DNA of 64,000 nucleotides from Tachypleus tridentatus (GCF_004210375.1 NC_134832.1:156795592-156859591), one strand, 5' to 3'. Shown: positions 1 to 14,477, counted from the stretch's first letter. A program made the numbers and translations. The notes: generated by a model not told the origin, from the letters alone.

Positions 1-3000
1 AACAATAGTGGTTAGTGGTGAATATAATGTATCTCAACAATAGTGGTTAGTGGTGAATATAATGTATCTCAACAATAGTGGTTAGTGGTGAATATAATGT
101 ATCTCAACAATAGTGGTTAGTGGTGAAACAATATAATGTATATAATGTATCTCAACAATAGTGGTTAGTGGTGAATATAATGTATCTCAACAATAGTGGT
201 TAGTGGTGGTGAGTGGTGAATATAATGTATCTCAACAATAGTGGTTAGTGGTGAATATAATGTATCTCAACAATAGTGGTTAGTGGTGAATATAATGTAT
301 CTCAACAATAGTGGTTAGTGGTGAATATAATGTATCTCAACAATAGTGGTTAGTGGTGAATATAATGTATCAACAATAGTGGTTAGTGGTGAATATAATG
401 TATCTCAACAATAGTGGTTAGTGGTGAATATAATGTATCTCAACAATAGTGGTTAGTGGTGAATATAATGTATCTCAACAATAGTGGTTAGTGGTGAATA
501 TAATGTATCTCAACAATAGTGGTTAGTGGTGAATATAATGTATCTCAACAATAGTGGTTAGTGGTGAATATAATGTATCTCAACAATAGTGGTTAGTGGT
601 GAATATAATGTATCTCAACAATAGTGGTTAGTGGTGAATATAATGTATCTCAACAATAGTGGTTAGTGGTGAATATAATGTATCTCAACAATAGTGGTTA
701 GTGGTGAATATAATGTATCTCAACAATAGTGGTTAGTGGTGAATATAATGTATCTCAACAATAGTGGTTAGTGGTGAATATAATGTATCTCAACAATAGT
801 GGTTAGTGGTGAATATAATGTATCTCAACAATAGTGGTTAGTGGTGAATATAATGTAATCATAATGTATCTCAACAATAGTGGTTAGTGGTGAATATAAT
901 GTATCTCAACAATAGTGGTTAGTGGTGAATATAATGTATCTCAACAATAGTGGTTAGTGGTGAATATAATGTATCTCAACAATAGTGGTTAGTGGTGAAT
1001 ATAATGTATCTCAACAATAGTGGTTAGTGGTGAATATAATGTATCTCAACAATAGTGGTTAGTGGTGAATATAATGTATCTCAACAATAGTGGTTAGTGG
1101 TGAATATAATGTATCTCAACAATAGTGGTTAGTGGTGAATATAATGTATCTCAACAATAGTGGTTAGTGGTGAATATAATGTATCTCAACAATAGTGGTT
1201 AGTGGTGAATATAATGTATCTCAACAATAGTGGTTAGTGGTGAATATAATGTATCTCAACAATAGTGGTTAGTGGTGAATATAATGTATCTCAACAATAG
1301 TGGTTAGTGGTGAATATAATGTATCTCAACAATAGTGGTTAGTGGTGAATATAATGTATCTCAACAATAGTGGTTAGTGGTGAATATAATGTATCTCAAC
1401 AATAGTGGTTAGTGGTGAATATAATGTATCTCAACAATAGTGGTTAGTGGTGAATATAATGTATCTCAACAATAGTGGTTAGTGGTGAATATAATGTATC
1501 TCAACAATAGTGGTTAGTGGTGAATATAATGTAACTCAACAATAGTGGTTAGTGGTGAATATAATGTATCTCAACAATAGTGGTTAGTGGTGAATATAAT
1601 GTATCTCAACAATAGTGGTTAGTGGTGAATATAATGTATCTCAACAATAGTGGTTAGTGGTGAATATAATGTATCTCAACAATAGTGGTTAGTGGTGAAT
1701 ATAATGTATCTCAACAATAGTGGTTAGTGGTGAATATAATGTATCTCAACAATAGTGGTTAGTGGTGAATATAATGTATCTCAACAATAGTGGTTAGTGG
1801 TGAATATAATGTATCTCAACAATAGTGGTTAGTGGTGAATATAATGTATCTCAACAATAGTGGTTAGTGGTGAATATAATGTATCTCAACAATAGTGGTT
1901 AGTGGTGAATATAATGTATCTCAACAATAGTGGTTAGTGGTGAATATAATGTATCTCAACAATAGTGGTTAGTGGTGAATATAATGTATCTCAACAATAG
2001 TGGTTAGTGGTGAATATAATGTATCTCAACAATAGTGGTTAGTGGTGAATATAATGTATCTCAACAATAGTGGTTAGTGGTGAATATAATGTATCTCAAC
2101 AATAGTGGTTAGTGGTGAATATAATGTATCTCAACAATAGTGGTTAGTGGTGAATATAATGTATCTCAACAATAGTGGTTAGTGGTGAATATAATGTATC
2201 TCAACAATAGTGGTTAGTGGTGAATATAATGTATCTCAACAATAGTGGTTAGTGGTGAATATAATGTATCTCAACAATAGTGGTTAGTGGTGAATATAAT
2301 GTATCTCAACAATAGTGGTTAGTGGTGAATATAATGTATCTCAACAATAGTGGTTAGTGGTGAATATAATGTATCTCAACAATAGTGGTTAGTGGTGAAT
2401 ATAATGTATCTCAACAATAGTGGTTAGTGGTGAATATAATGTATCTCAACAATAGTGGTTAGTGGTGAATATAATGTATCTCAACAATAGTGGTTAGTGG
2501 TGAATATAATGTATCTCAACAATAGTGGTTAGTGGTGAATATAATGTATCTCAACAATAGTGGTTAGTGGTGAATATAATGTATCTCAACAATAGTGGTT
2601 AGTGGTGAATATAATGTATCTCAACAATAGTGGTTAGTGGTGAATATAATGTATCTCAACAATAGTGGTTAGTGGTGAATATAATGTATCTCAACAATAG
2701 TGGTTAGTGGTGAATATAATGTATCTCAACAATAGTGGTTAGTGGTGAATATAATGTATCTCAACAATAGTGGTTAGTGGTGAATATAATGTATATAATG
2801 TATCTCAACAATAGTGGTTAGTGGTGAATATAATGTATCTCAACAATAGTGGTTAGTGGTGAATATAATGTATCTCAACAATAGTGGTTAGTGGTGAATA
2901 TAATGTATCTCAACAATAGTGGTTAGTGGTGAATATAATGTATCTCAACAATAGTGGTTAGTGGTGAATATAATGTATCTCAACAATAGTGGTTAGTGGT

Positions 3001-6000
3001 GAATATAATGTATCTCAACAACAATAGTGGTTAGTGGTGAATATAATGTATCTCAACAATAGTGGTTAGTGGTGAATATAATGTATCTCAACAATAGTGG
3101 TTAGTGGTGAATATAATGTATCTCAACAATAGTGGTTAGTGGTGAATATAATGTATCTCAACAATAGTGGTTAGTGGTGAATATAATGTATCTCAACAAT
3201 AGTGGTTAGTGGTGAATATAATGTATCTCAACAATAGTGGTTAGTGGTGAATATAATGTATCTCAACAATAGTGGTTAGTGGTGAATATAATGTATCTCA
3301 ACAATAGTGGTTAGTGGTGAATATAATGTATCTCAACAATAGTGGTTAGTGGTGAATATAATGTATCTCAACAATAGTGGTTAGTGGTGAATATAATGTA
3401 TCTCAACAATAGTGGTTAGTGGTGAATATAATGTATCTCAACAATAGTGGTTAGTGGTGAATATAATGTATCTCAACAATAGTGGTTAGTGGTGAATATA
3501 ATGTATCTCAACAATAGTGGTTAGTGGTGAATATAATGTATCTCAACAATAGTGGTTAGTGGTGAATATAATGTATCTCAACAATAGTGGTTAGTGGTGA
3601 ATATAATGTATCTCAACAATAGTGGTTAGTGGTGAATATAATGTATCTCAACAATAGTGGTTAGTGGTGAATATAATGTATCTCAACAATAGTGGTTAGT
3701 GGTGAATATAATGTATCTCAACAATAGTGGTTAGTGGTGAATATAATGTATCTCAACAATAGTGGTTAGTGGTGAATATAATGTATCTCAACAATAGTGG
3801 TTAGTGGTGAATATAATGTATCTCAACAATAGTGGTTAGTGGTGAATATAATGTATCTCAACAATAGTGGTTAGTGGTGAATATAATGTATCTCAACAAT
3901 AGTGGTTAGTGGTGAATATAATGTATCTCAACAATAGTGGTTAGTGGTGAATATAATGTATCTCAACAATAGTGGTTAGTGGTGAATATAATGTATCTCA
4001 ACAATAGTGGTTAGTGGTGAATATAATGTATCTCAACAATAGTGGTTAGTGGTGAATATAATGTATCTCAACAATAGTGGTTAGTGGTGAATATAATGTA
4101 TCTCAACAATAGTGGTTAGTGGTGAATATAATGTATCTCAACAATAGTGGTTAGTGGTGAATATAATGTAATATAATGTATCTCAACAATAGTGGTTAGT
4201 GGTGAATATAATGTATCTCAACAATAGTGGTTAGTGGTGAATATAATGTATCTCAACAATAGTGGTTAGTGGTGAATATAATGTATCTCAACAATAGTGG
4301 TTAGTGGTGAATATAATGTATCTCAACAATAGTGGTTAGTGGTGAATATAATGTATCTCAACAACAATAGTGGTTAGTGGTGAATATAATGTATCTCAAC
4401 AATAGTGGTTAGTGGTGAATATAATGTATCTCAACAATAGTGGTTAGTGGTGAATATAATGTATCTCAACAATAGTGGTTAGTGGTGAATATAATGTATC
4501 TCAACAATAGTGGTTAGTGGTGAATATAATGTATCTCAACAATAGTGGTTAGTGGTGAATATAATGTATCTCAACAATAGTGGTTAGTGGTGAATATAAT
4601 GTATCTCAACAATAGTGGTTAGTGGTGAATATAATGTAATCTCAACAATAGTGGTTAGTGGTGAATATAATGTATCTCAACAATAGTGGTTAGTGGTGAA
4701 TATAATGTATCTCAACAATAGTGGTTAGTGGTGAATATAATGTATAATGTAAATAATAGTGGTTAGTGGTGAATATAATGTATCTCAACAATAGTGGTTA
4801 GTGGTGAATATAATGTATCTCAACAATAGTGGTTAGTGGTGAATATAATGTATCTCAACAATAGTGGTTAGTGGTGAATATAATGTATCTCAACAATAGT
4901 GGTTAGTGGTGAATATAATGTATCTCAACAATAGTGGTTAGTGGTGAATATAATGTATCTCAACAATAGTGGTTAGTGGTGAATATAATGTATCTCAACA
5001 ATAGTGGTTAGTGGTGAATATAATGTATCTCAACAATAGTGGTTAGTGGTGAATATAATGTATCTCAACAATAGTGGTTAGTGGTGAATATAATGTATCT
5101 CAACAATAGTGGTTAGTGGTGAATATAATGTATCTCAACAATAGTGGTTAGTGGTGAATATAATGTATCTCAACAATAGTGGTTAGTGGTGAATATAATG
5201 TATCTCAACAATAGTGGTTAGTGGTGAATATAATGTATCTCAACAATAGTGGTTAGTGGTGAATATAATGTATCTCAACAATAGTGGTTAGTGGTGAATA
5301 TAATGTATCTCAACAATAGTGGTTAGTGGTGAATATAATGTATCTCAACAATAGTGGTTAGTGGTGAATATAATGTATCTCAACAATAGTGGTTAGTGGT
5401 GAATATAATGTATCTCAACAATAGTGGTTAGTATCTCAACAATAGGTGAATATAATGTATCTCAACAATAGTGGTTAGTGGTGAATATAATGTATCTCAA
5501 CAATAGTGGTTAGTGGTGAATATAATGTATCTCAACAATAGTGGTTAGTGGTGAATATAATGTATCTCAACAATAGTGGTTAGTGGTGAATATAATGTAT
5601 CTCAACAATAGTGGTTAGTGGTGAATATAATGTATCTCAACAATAGTGGTTAGTGGTGAATATAATGTATCTCAACAATAGTGGTTAGTGGTGAATATAA
5701 TGTATCTCAACAATAGTGGTTAGTGGTGAATATAATGTATCTCAACAATAGTGGTTAGTGGTGAATATAATGTATCTCAACAATAGTGGTTAGTGGTGAA
5801 TATAATGTATCTCAACAATAGTGGTTAGTGGTGAATATAATGTAACTCAACAATAGTGGTTAGTGGTGAATATAATGTATCTCAACAATAGTGGTTAGTG
5901 GTGAATATAATGTATCTCAACAATAGTGGTTAGTGGTGAATATAATGTATCTCAACAATAGTGGTTAGTGGTGAATATAATGTATCTCAACAATAGTGGT

Positions 6001-9000
6001 TAGTGGTGAATATAATGTATCTCAACAATAGTGGTTAGTGGTGAATATAATGTATCTCAACAATAGTGGTTAGTGGTGAATATAATGTATCTCAACAATA
6101 GTGGTTAGTGGTGAATATAATGTATCTCAACAATAGTGGTTAGTGGTGAATATAATGTATCTCAACAATAGTGGTTAGTGGTGAATATAATGTATCTCAA
6201 CAATAGTGGTTAGTGGTGAATATAATGTATCTCAACAATAGTGGTTAGTGGTGAATATAATGTATCTCAACAATAGTGGTTAGTGGTGAATATAATGTAT
6301 CTCAACAATAGTGGTTAGTGGTGAATATAACAATGTGGTTAGTGGTGAATCAACAATAGTGGTTAGTGGTGAATATAATGTATCTCAACAATAGTGGTTA
6401 GTGGTGAATATAATGTATCTCAACAATAGTGGTTAGTGGTGAATATAATGTATCTCAACAATAGTGGTTAGTGGTGAATATAATGTATCTCAACAATAGT
6501 GGTTAGTGGTGAATATAATGTATCTCAACAATAGTGGTTAGTGGTGAATATAATGTATCTCAACAATAGTGGTTAGTGGTGAATATAATGTATCTCAACA
6601 ATAGTGGTTAGTGGTGAATATAATGTATCTCAACAATAGTGGTTAGTGGTGAATATAATGTATCTCAACAATAGTGGTTAGTGGTGAATATAATGTAATC
6701 TCAACAATAGTGGTTAGTGGTGAATATAATGTAACCTCAACAATAGTGGTTAGTGGTGAATATAATGTGTGGTGGTGAATATAATGTATCTCAACAATAG
6801 TGGTTAGTGGTGAATATAATGTATCTCAACAATAGTGGTTAGTGGTGAATATAATGTATCTCAACAACAATGGTTAGTGGTGAATATAATGTAACTGAAC
6901 AATAGTGGTTAGTGGTGAATATAATGTATCTCAACAATAGTGGTTAGTGGTGAATATAATGTATCTCAACAATAGTGGTTAGTGGTGAATATAATGTATC
7001 TCAACAATAGTGGTTAGTGGTGAATATAATGTATCTCAACAATAGTGGTTAGTGGTGAATATAATGTAGTGGTGAATATAATGTATCTCAACAATAGTGG
7101 TTAGTGGTGAATATAATGTATCTCAACAATAGTGGTTAGTGGTGAATATAATGTATCTCAACAATAGTGGTTAGTGGTGAATATAATGTATCTCAACAAT
7201 AGTGGTTAGTGGTGAATATAATGTATCTCAACAATAGTGGTTAGTGGTGAATATAATGTATCTCAACAATAGTGGTTAGTGGTGAATATAATGTATCTCA
7301 ACAATAGTGGTTAGTGGTGAATATAATGTATCTCAACAATAGTGGTTAGTGGTGAATATAATGTATCTCAACAATAGTGGTTAGTGGTGAATATAATGTA
7401 TCTCAACAATAGTGGTTAGTGGTGAATATAATGTATCTCAACAATAGTGGTTAGTGGTGAATATAATGTATCTCAACAATAGTGGTTAGTGGTGAATATA
7501 ATGTATCTCAACAATAGTGGTTAGTGGTGAATATAATGTATCTCAACAATAGTGGTTAGTGGTGAATATAATGTATCTCAACAATAGTGGTTAGTGGTGA
7601 ATATAATGTATCTCAACAATAGTGGTTAGTGGTGAATATAATGTATCTCAACAATAGTGGTTAGTGGTGAATATAATGTATCTCAACAATAGTGGTTAGT
7701 GGTGAATATAATGTATCTCAACAATAGTGGTTAGTGGTGAATATATATGTATCTCAACAATAGTGGTTAGTGGTGAATATAATGTATCTCAACAATAGTG
7801 GTTAGTGGTGAATATAATGTATCTCAACAATAGTGGTTAGTGGTGAATATAATGTATCTCAACAATAGTGGTTAGTGGTGAATATAATGTATCTCAACAA
7901 TAGTGGTTAGTGGTGAATATAATGTATCTCAACAATAGTGGTTAGTGGTGAATATAATGTATCTCAACAATAGTGGTTAGTGGTGAATATAATGTATCTC
8001 AACAATAGTGGTTAGTGGTGAATATAATGTAATATAATGTATCAACAATAGTGGTTAGTGGTGAATATAATGTATCCTCAACAATAGTGGTTAGTGGTGA
8101 ATATAATGTAATCTCAACAATAGTGGTTAGTGGTGAATATAATGTATCTCAACAATAGTGGTTAGTGGTGAATATATTTATCTCAAGAATAGTGGTTAGT
8201 GGTGGGTATATTGTATCTCAACAATAGTGGTTAGTGGTGAATATAATATAACAATAGTGGTTATGGTGAATATAATGTATCTCAACAATAGTGGTTAGTG
8301 GTGAATATAATGTATCTCAACAATAGTGGTTAGTGGTGAATATAATATATCTCAACAATAGCGGTTAGTGGTGAATATAATGTATCTCATCAATAGTGGT
8401 TAGTGGTGAATATAATGTATCCTCAACAATAATATAATGTATCCCAACAATAGTGGTTAGTGGTGAATATAATGTATCTCAACAATAGTGGTTAGTGGTG
8501 AATATAATGTATCTCAACAATAGTGGTTAGTGGTGAATATAATGTATCCTGTAACAATAGTGGTTAGTGGTGAGTATAATGTAACTGAACAATAGTGGTT
8601 TGTGGTGGATATAATGTATCTTAACAATGGTGGTTAGTGGTGAATATAATGTATCTCAACAATAGTGGTTAGTGGTGAATATAATGTATCTCAAATATAA
8701 TAGTGGTTAGTGGTGAATATAATGTATCTCAACAATAGTGGTGGTTAGTGGTGAATATTACGTATCTGAATAATAGTAGTGAGTGGTAAATATCATGTAT
8801 CTCAACAATAGTGGTCAGTGTTGAATAAAATGTATCTCAACAGTAGTGGTTAGTGGTGAATACAATGTATCTCAACAATAGTGGTTAGTGGTGAATATAA
8901 TGTATCTCAACAATAGTGGTTAGTGGTGAATATAATGTATCTCAACAATAGTGGTTAGTGGTGAATATAATGTATCTCAACAATAGTGGTTAGTGGTGAA

Positions 9001-10101
9001 TATTATGTATCCTAACAATAGTGGTTAGTGGTGAATGTAATGTATCTCAACAATAGTGGTTAGTGGTGAATATAATGTATTAGTGGTGAATCAACAATAG
9101 TGGTTAGTGGTGAATATAATGTATCTCAACAATAGTGGTTAGTGGTGAATATAATGTATCTCAACAATAGTGGTTAGTGGTGAATATAATGTATCTCAAC
9201 AATAGTGGTTAGTGGTGAATATAATGTATCTCAACAATAGTGGTTAGTGGTGAATATAATGTATCTCAACAATAGTGGTTAGTGGTGAATATTATGTATC
9301 CTAACAATAGTGGTTAGTGGTGAATATAATGTATCTCAACAATAGTGGTTAGTGGTGAATATAATGTATCTCAACAATAGTGGTTAGTGGTGAATATAAT
9401 GTATCTCAACAATAGTGGTTAGTGGTGAATATAATGTATCTCCCAACAATAGTGGTTAGTGGTGAATATAATGTATCTCAACAATAGTGGTTAGTGGTGA
9501 ATATAATGTATCTCAACAATAGTGGTTAGTGGTGAATATAATGTATCTCAACAATAGTGGTTAGTGGTGAATATAATGTATCTCAACAATAGTGGTTAGT
9601 GGTGAATATAATGTATCTCAACAATAGTGGTTAGTGGTGAATATAATGTATCTCAACAATAGTGGTTAGTGGTGAATATAATGTATCTCAACAATAGTGG
9701 TTAGTGGTGAATATAATGTATCTCAACAATAGTGGTTAGTGGTGAATATAATGTAACTCAACAATAGTGGTTAGTGGTGAATATAATGTATCTCAACAAT
9801 AGTGGTTAGTGGTGAATATAATGTATCTCAACAATAGTGGTTAGTGGTGAATATAATGTATCCCAACAATAGTGGTTAGTGGTGAATATAATGTATCCCA
9901 ACAATAGTGGTTAGTGGTGAATATAATGTATCTCAACAATAGTGGTTAGTGGTGAATATAATGTATCCCAACAATAGTGGTTAGTGGTGAATATAATGTA
10001 TCTCAACAATAGTGGTTAGTGGTGAATATAATGTATCCTCAACAATAGTGGTTAGTGGTGAATATAATGTATCCTCAACAATAGTGGTTAGTGGTGAATA
10101 T
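1..10101. repeat. 35-bp satellite array
   Basis: A head-to-tail tandem array of a 35-bp monomer (begins aacaatagtggttagtggtg, then aatataatgtatctc), about 288 copies. Most copies are identical; for example 1540-2785 shows no variant that I can see. Irregular junctions (partial monomers, AATATAATGTA insertions, missing TC) occur near 130, 205, 370, 857, 2790, 3020, 4170, 4365, 4745, 5435, 6335, 6765, 7070 and 8035. A more divergent block lies at 8160-9080, with several substitutions per copy. 35 is not a multiple of 3, so frames rotate and no coding is expected. The array is cut by an assembly gap, so its true length is unknown. No function is inferred. Confidence 0.98.
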
Positions 10102-10601
10102 NNNNNNNNNNNNNNNNNNNNNNNNNNNNNNNNNNNNNNNNNNNNNNNNNNNNNNNNNNNNNNNNNNNNNNNNNNNNNNNNNNNNNNNNNNNNNNNNNNN
10201 NNNNNNNNNNNNNNNNNNNNNNNNNNNNNNNNNNNNNNNNNNNNNNNNNNNNNNNNNNNNNNNNNNNNNNNNNNNNNNNNNNNNNNNNNNNNNNNNNNNN
10301 NNNNNNNNNNNNNNNNNNNNNNNNNNNNNNNNNNNNNNNNNNNNNNNNNNNNNNNNNNNNNNNNNNNNNNNNNNNNNNNNNNNNNNNNNNNNNNNNNNNN
10401 NNNNNNNNNNNNNNNNNNNNNNNNNNNNNNNNNNNNNNNNNNNNNNNNNNNNNNNNNNNNNNNNNNNNNNNNNNNNNNNNNNNNNNNNNNNNNNNNNNNN
10501 NNNNNNNNNNNNNNNNNNNNNNNNNNNNNNNNNNNNNNNNNNNNNNNNNNNNNNNNNNNNNNNNNNNNNNNNNNNNNNNNNNNNNNNNNNNNNNNNNNNN
10601 N
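10102..10601. other. assembly gap (500 N)
   Basis: Exactly 500 N, a round number that suggests a placeholder of unknown true size. The left side is satellite and the right side is unrelated unique/PLE-like DNA, so the right edge of the satellite array is not observed. Confidence 0.99.
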
Positions 10602-10745
10602 TTCTTTTTGTAAACCTAACGATGGCCCAAGGTTGAAACATTGTTCACTCTCTACATGTTTACCTTCTCAACCCAAATTTTTACCAATATTTTTACAAAT
10701 ATATTTTATCTACAAGTGGATCTCTCTCAAGATCACTGAGTTTTA
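10602..10745 (+). mobile_element. Penelope-like element terminal fragment
   Basis: This stretch matches the terminal repeat seen at 15951-16135, 17672-19220 and 57629-58155. It has a damaged core (CTAACGATGGCC), a GAAACATTGTTC block, then a tail with CTACAAGTGG and ATCACTGAG. Established knowledge: Penelope-like elements (PLEs) have such terminal repeats (pLTRs). The family assignment rests on the other copies, two of which sit next to GIY-YIG coding sequence. The left end is lost in the gap. Confidence 0.55.
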
Positions 10746-11279
10746 CATATCATTTACCTTAAAATCAACACATTTCTACAATTCTACAAATCACCATATT
10801 CTTAAAAAGACTAAAACTTTAATTTTAGGGTTGCCTGTTATCACTCACTCTCATATTGACTAGCAACTTGTTTGCTATCCAACAATTCTCAAACATATTC
10901 ATAACAATACTATAAAATAAAGAAAGTTCTTTATTTATTTTTAATTTTACTAAAATGTTGAAACTTCTAATTTCAGCTTATATAACAGAGATTTATATTC
11001 ACCATACACTGAAAGTTGACAGTTTCATAAACTGAAAATATATTTCCAATAATAATCCACTGACATTTATAGCTACCTTTTAACCTTCACTTTGTTCATC
11101 TATGCATTGATCATGCATGCCCCATTTGAATGCCTTTGACAATATCGTAATTTGTAAAACTCTGCACCAACATCATTGTGCTCTATCTAAGTACTGTGTA
11201 GGAGCATCTCATACAGATAACGTAATCACTTTTAAGACATACATCAACCCAATCGCTAATACTAGCTCTAAATGAGCAG
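10746..11279. other. AT-rich DNA, no gene seen
   Basis: No convincing reading frame, RNA gene or repeat was recognised. If tomosyn continues to the left, this is intronic. Confidence 0.5.
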
Positions 11280-11665
11280 GAAGGACAGGAGAGTGTTAGT
11301 GGATGTAAGTATTACATAAAATACAAGTTCAATTTAGGAAAATGTTAACTTTCAAAACATACTTGTTGCCTGCAACTATATAGCTAGAATCCCACACTGA
11401 GAAGGTGGAAGGGTTGTTGAGGGCATTATCTTTTCAGAAAGCATCTGTATAGAACAGAAGAATAACAAGTTAAGATGCACATAAGTGTGGGAACTGCACT
11501 AAAGCCAGAACAGGTATACCCTTCACCTGAACTTATTTTCTGTATCAAAGGTGGAAAGGTATAATCACCATTACAGGCCAACCCAAACCACACAACTGAA
11601 ATTCCAGACCCTTGACTTGGTCCTTATATTCCACACTGGTGGCTAGGCAATTGGAAGGAATTTTA
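11280..11665. repeat. fragment of unclassified dispersed repeat
   Basis: Shares an ordered set of short blocks with 33225-33500: AAAATGTTAACTT, then about 50 bp later GCTAGAATCCCA, then a GGTG(A/G)AAG run, CTGGAACAGG-like and CTTCACCT-like segments. No coding sequence or termini are visible. It is a degenerate member of a dispersed family that also seems to include 48090-50960. The class is unknown. Confidence 0.4.
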
Positions 11666-11675
11666 TATATATACA

Positions 11676-11680
<5 letters not shown>

Positions 11681-11723
<43 letters not shown>
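11681..11723. repeat. (AC)n microsatellite
   Basis: About 21 uninterrupted AC dinucleotides followed by ATACACATA. Confidence 0.97.
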
Positions 11724-11729
<6 letters not shown>

Positions 11730-12081
11730 ATAATACTTTTTAATAAATAAAACAAGCCTAAACAAAATCAAACACTGCACAGATTAAAACGATAATGTAT
11801 ATAAAATGTATCCTAGGTTTTGAAGAAGGACCCACACTGCAGTGTGAATACATCATCTATCAGTCTTAACCTCTGTTCATCAATCTTACATGAAGAAATT
11901 AATAAATATTGATAATAAAGAAACAATACAATAACCAAATGAAATAGAAAGGACTGCAAGATATGGGTGCACAAACCCATAATGTCCCACCATCTCTATC
12001 ATCCTTCACTGGCTACAGACAGTTGTAGTAGGCTCCAATGTAAAGAATAAAAAAAGAAAAATAATAATACAAGATACTACT
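11724..12081. other. AT-rich DNA, no gene seen
   Basis: No ORF, splice-supported exon or repeat that I can name. Confidence 0.5.
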
Positions 12082-12716
12082 ACTAAGTAATAAGATAAAC
12101 TTATCTCCTGAAGTTGGTATTCTAGTCCCCACTAAGTAATAAGATAAACTTATCTCCTGAAGTTGGTATTCTAATCACTACTAAGTAATAAGATAAACTT
12201 ATCTCCTGAAGTTGATATTCTAGTCACCACTAAGTAATAAGATAAACTTATCTTCTGAAATTATTCTAGTCACCACTAAGTAATATATTAAACTTATCTC
12301 CCTAGTTGGTATTCTAGTCACCACAAGTAATAAGATAAACATATCTCCTGAAGTTGGTATTCTAGTCACCACTAAGTAATAAGATCAACTTATCTCCTGA
12401 AGTTGGTATTCTAGTCACCATACTGTAATATATTAAACTTATCTCCTGAAGTTGGTATTCTAGTCACCACTAAGTAATAAGATAAACTTATCTCCTGAAG
12501 TTTGTATTCCAGTCACCACTAAGTAATAAGATAAACTTATCTCCTGAAGTTGGTATTCCAGTCACCACTAAGTAACAAGATAAACTTATCTCCTGAAGTT
12601 GGTATTCTAATCACCACAAAGTAATAAAATAAGCTTATCTCCTGAAGTTGGTATTCTAATCACCACTAAGTAATAAAATAAACTTATCTTCTGAAGTTGG
12701 TATTCTAGTCACCATT
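12082..12716. repeat. 49-bp minisatellite, ~13 copies
   Basis: Tandem copies of a 49-bp unit starting ACTAAGTAATAAGATAAACT and continuing with TATCTCCTGAAGTTGGTATTCTAGTCACC across two clauses of the unit. Copies differ by point changes and small deletions (12255-12330 is the most degraded). Each unit contains the near-palindrome AAGATAAACTTATCTT. Probably intronic. Confidence 0.95.
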
Positions 12717-12900
12717 ATAGTGGTAAGGCACTAATTAGTAGCCTAGTAGAAAAATTATACTGGTATAAAGGAGTCTCAACCAACTTATCAAAACTAATTT
12801 GTATAATTCTCAACCACCACAAATTAAATCCATTGTAAGTACCAATTTTCAGACTCTAAACAAGCCTTTATAAGCAATAAGGCATTCATCTGCATAAAGT

Positions 12901-14468
12901 GGTTGGTTGGTTGATTTAGTGTTTTATGGCACAAAGCAGCTTGGGCTGCTAGACTATCTGCACCAAACGTCCGGTAAAAAGGTAAAAGTAAATTCAGCAA
13001 AACTCATAAAAGGAAATTAAGGTAAAACAAAACAAAGATAAAAAATAAATAAATAACATAAAACCAATATTTACATCTAGTCTGCAACATTAAGAGAAAA
13101 ACTACAGTAATTCAAGTTGTAAAGGACTTTCTGTAGCATAATAGTAATGATCATAACTCACCAGGAAGACTAACAGGTAAGTATAAAAACCACAGCAAGT
13201 CACCTGAAGTTGGCCTTTCCAGTCCTGGTTTTGAGTTACTTAATGTTATGGCCAGTTTCTAATTTCAAATTCAACAAGATGAACTGTAATTTTTAAAGGG
13301 AGCCACATTAAAAGGTGTAAAGTATATATTAAAAAACTAAAAAACATTACCAAGGTGGACAGTGTCACCATCACCAATACTGTCTGTCTAATGTTATGGC
13401 CAAACCTTGGAACAGAACATGTTGAAAATGGTGCCATAGTTGAGAGTTGTAATGATGAAAAGAAAGTAAAACATGGCTTATTGTGATTCTGAGTGTTACA
13501 CAAACTACACACTGGTGCATCAGTTCCAGATAAATGAAATGAATGAGTTAAAAACTGTGACCAATGCATAGTCTAGTTAGAACAACTTCCTCTTTCTGAT
13601 CCTTGAGGTAGCAAGGCGACCAAAAAGTCCAACATCAGGGTTTTATATGGAAAAGCTTGTTTTCGCTGTTGCTCCTCCAAGTCAACTGCCAGCTGGCATG
13701 AGCCAAGCCTCTGAATACAGGACCATAGTCCATGTATGGGACAGGCACAGCAGTGATAGTGCCAGAGCAGAATAGATGTAGCTGTGGTATCGATGAGCTC
13801 ATTCCAATCAAATACCAACATGGCCGGTATCCAGACAAACTGGATAGAAGTAGATGTTAATGAGAAATGGGCCAGTCGGTTTGAATATCAGCGTGAACAA
13901 GGTGTGAACCAACATGAAGCAATCCCAGGACCAGTAGAGAACTAAGCGAGTCAGTATAAATAGTGCAGTTTGAGTACTGCTTAACTTCTATGTGATCCAG
14001 GGCAAGAGAAATGGCATACATTTCAGCAGTGAACACAGAAGCTGTAGAGAGGATTCTGTTTGCAACCACCAAACCATAACAAACCATGGCAGGGCCCACA
14101 CAGTCACTTGATTTTAAACCATCTGTATAAATAGGAATGTAAAGATGGTTTGAAAGATATTCAGCAAATAGCAGACAGTATTTCCAATTGGGAATATTCT
14201 TTTCTCAGATGACTTAAAGACAGGTCACAATTGGGGACTGTAAGAAATCATGGTGGGATGGGCTGACCAGTGGATACAGCAATGCTATCCAAGGACAGAC
14301 CCAATTCATCCAACCTTGCCTGGATATGAAGGCAAAAAGGAACAATGGCAGACTGTCTGTTGTGAAAATGTATGGCCCATCAAGGAATGAAAATACAACC
14401 CCAGGTGGGATACTTTGGTAAGAAACAAAGTTTCGAAGCATATAGTAAAGACAGATGCAAACAGTAGA
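12901..14468 (-). mobile_element. I-like LINE copy A (5'-truncated)
   Basis: A 1.57-kb 3' part of the same non-LTR retrotransposon as 36564-42872, on the minus strand. It keeps the RNase H region (VFTAEMYAISLALDHI and IYTDSLSSLL, about 13860-14060), the Cys-containing C-terminus (CSLCNTQ, about 13490) and the 3'UTR. It is flanked by a 9-bp perfect target-site duplication, GCATAAAGT, at 12892-12900 and 14469-14477, which fixes both ends and shows 5' truncation at insertion. Several frameshifts and stops make it a dead copy. The 3' end finishes in short CAAC-type repeats, not in poly(A). Confidence 0.9.
13246..14441 (-). pseudogene. LINE ORF2 remnant: RNase H and C-terminal zinc region
   Basis: Broken 3' part of the LINE ORF2 polyprotein. 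In minus-strand order it has the linker between reverse transcriptase and RNase H (about 14441-14110), RNase H (14099-13850, with the conserved AE and TDS positions) and the C-terminal region with CSLC (13569-13480). At least three frame changes separate these blocks. RNase H in a non-LTR element removes RNA from RNA/DNA hybrids during reverse transcription; this copy cannot encode an intact enzyme. Confidence 0.85.
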
Positions 14469-14477
14469 GCATAAAGT

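Noticed and set aside
1-10101. CRISPR-like array of regular repeats
   Set aside because: The copies are contiguous monomers without distinct spacers, in a eukaryotic genome.
10012-10863. 283-codon ORF across the assembly gap
   Set aside because: It is formed by satellite repeats plus a run of N read as open codons; there is no real sequence in the middle.
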